Assembly: GCA_002366545.1 (NCBI GenBank)
Contig: DFBH01000070.1
Coordinates: forward strand, 1 to 6,359
DNA: 6,359 nucleotides
From: Candidatus Oleimmundimicrobium americanum
GTDB lineage: Bacteria > Actinomycetota > Aquicultoria > UBA3085 > Oleimmundimicrobiaceae
Reading direction: 5' to 3'
In this document: piece by piece, positions 5,551 to 6,359 of the stretch
How positions within the stretch are numbered: the stretch's first letter is position 1
Layout of the letters: every line of letters begins with the position of its first letter
Notes under the pieces: generated by a model
What the model saw: only the letters and a program-made list of their open reading frames with translations
Told to the model about the DNA's origin: nothing
Databases searched by the model: none
Made by a program: the position numbers and the translations under genes

Positions 5551-6043
5551 TTAAAACGGGGGATGCTCCAATTCCAACTTTTCCGCAAGCTCAACTATTT
5601 TATTTATTGCACTTATGAAAATATCCTTACTCGTTTCCGTATCTTTTGCTTTTAGGCTTTCGAAACGATAAAAGATCCGATCTTTCCCAATTACGGTTTG
5701 AGGATCAAGCTGATAAGGCTCTTTTATTGAGGCTTTATGAGAAACTCTCAAAGCTGTAAAATCTTCGCCAAAACATATTTTTTTAAATATTTTACTGGAA
5801 CTACAAGTCGAATCTACAAAATCTTTACAATCTTCGTATGCCCCTATTCCGACATTCCGTCCTTTATAGGTTCCCTTCGACCCGCGTGTAATTTTTACCG
5901 ACAGATTTTAAATCCAAACCCAATTCCGAAGCAAGCTCTTTAAAGACACCTGATGTGCGTTTAGTGTAAAGTACAGCCATCCACATCGCGACCCCGACAA
6001 CAATTAAAACAATAATAACCGCCGCGATAAACTCCCCGCTCAT
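5551..6043 (-). pseudogene. Small membrane-anchored protein, frameshifted near 5872
   Basis: Not recognised at family level. An ATG at 6043 sits 5-6 nt after AAAGGGGAT, a good Shine-Dalgarno sequence. Residues about 5-26 (FIAAVIIVLIVVGVAMWMAVLY) form one membrane helix; the remainder should be cytoplasmic. The first frame ends after 59 codons at TAA (5864-5866). Removing one A at 5871/5872 joins TRVEG to TYKGRNVGIGAYEDCKDF and keeps the frame open to TAA at 5551-5553. The restored protein has about 163 residues, with a charged amphipathic C-terminus (ISAINKIVELAEKLELEH). The downstream part alone has only a TTG start (5751) and no clear ribosome site. Both halves look protein-like, so this is a recent inactivation or a sequencing or assembly error. 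It lies 50 nt after the upstream gene and is probably in the same transcript. Confidence 0.7.
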
Positions 6044-6093
6044 CTTAATCCCCTTTCAAAGTTTAAGCTTCTTTTACCGACTAACTCAATTCA

Positions 6094-6359
6094 CTAATCA
6101 CTCTCTTTTTGAGCTCTTTCCTCCTTCATTTGCTGCAATACATCTTCAAGTGAACCGGGCAAGGAATCTGTTTTTTTGCGCTCACCAATCTTATCTTCTG
6201 CTCGGTCCTTCTCTTTATTGATTACATTATCTGCTTCAGTATTTTCTTTATGTTCCTCAATTAAAACAGGCTCTTCTTTAACTTCTTTTTTGATCTCTTT
6301 CTCTTCTTTGATCTCATCAGATTTCTTTGTTTTTTCTTCTTTAACTTCTTTAACTTCTT
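6094..6359 (-). CDS. C-terminal end of a Lys/Glu-rich protein (partial, 5' end outside window)
   Basis: The frame is open from the window edge to TAG at 6094-6096: 87 residues plus a partial codon. The first 35 or so residues are a low-complexity charged tract (EVKEVKEEKTKK, EIKEEKEIKKEVKEEP), followed by a charged region and a short terminal segment, SLPGSLEDVLQQMKEERA. It is probably disordered or coiled coil, cytoplasmic, and a tail added to a domain not visible here. Because rpsA precedes coaE and uvrB in Actinobacteria, ribosomal protein S1 with a charged C-terminal extension is a reasonable guess. No S1 (OB-fold) motif is in view, so this rests on context alone. The next gene starts 50 nt downstream. 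Confidence 0.65.
   Translation of the reverse strand, partial: EVKEVKEEKTKKSDEIKEEKEIKKEVKEEPVLIEEHKENTEADNVINKEKDRAEDKIGERKKTDSLPGSLEDVLQQMKEERAQKESD

Overview
The window reads almost entirely on the minus strand, so transcription runs from high to low coordinates. It is AT-rich with long non-coding spacers. The two firmly identified genes are housekeeping: coaE (dephospho-CoA kinase) and uvrB (excinuclease ABC subunit B). coaE followed by uvrB, with rpsA upstream, is a gene order I know from Actinobacteria such as Mycobacterium. Together with the AT-rich codons, this suggests a deep, uncultured, low-GC relative of that phylum or another poorly sampled lineage. That assignment is inference; no rRNA or tRNA is present to test it.

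Layout in transcription order. (1) 6359-6094: C-terminal end of a Lys/Glu-rich protein that enters from outside the window; ribosomal protein S1 is possible from context. (2) 6043-5551: a small membrane-anchored protein, about 163 residues, broken by a one-base frameshift near 5872. (3) 5550-5170: spacer with a degenerate 7-nt repeat array interrupted by a GC-rich hairpin, an AT-rich array of five 10-11-nt repeats, and a second copy of the hairpin. (4) 5169-4573: coaE, best started at a GTG behind a strong Shine-Dalgarno sequence. (5) 4572-4204: spacer with a regular 7-nt array that runs into the coaE stop codon, then a palindrome-bearing intergenic repeat, then a direct repeat beside a -10-like box. 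(6) 4203-3994: a small unrecognised Cys-containing protein. (7) 3924-1918: complete uvrB. (8) 1917-1758: spacer with a 14-bp perfect hairpin just before the next gene. (9) 1757-1: N-terminal 585 codons of a secreted protein with six NHL beta-propeller repeats, an Rhs-type N-terminal domain and the start of a YD-repeat region; its C-terminus is outside the window.

CoaE makes coenzyme A and UvrB acts in nucleotide excision repair; their adjacency is conserved synteny rather than a shared pathway. The NHL/YD protein is an accessory surface or secreted gene sitting downstream of uvrB. The least explained content is in the two spacers flanking coaE. Both carry the same kind of 7-nt-period repeat in the same orientation just 3' of a gene, and GC-rich hairpins also occur in both. 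No CRISPR array, transposase, tRNA or rRNA was seen.
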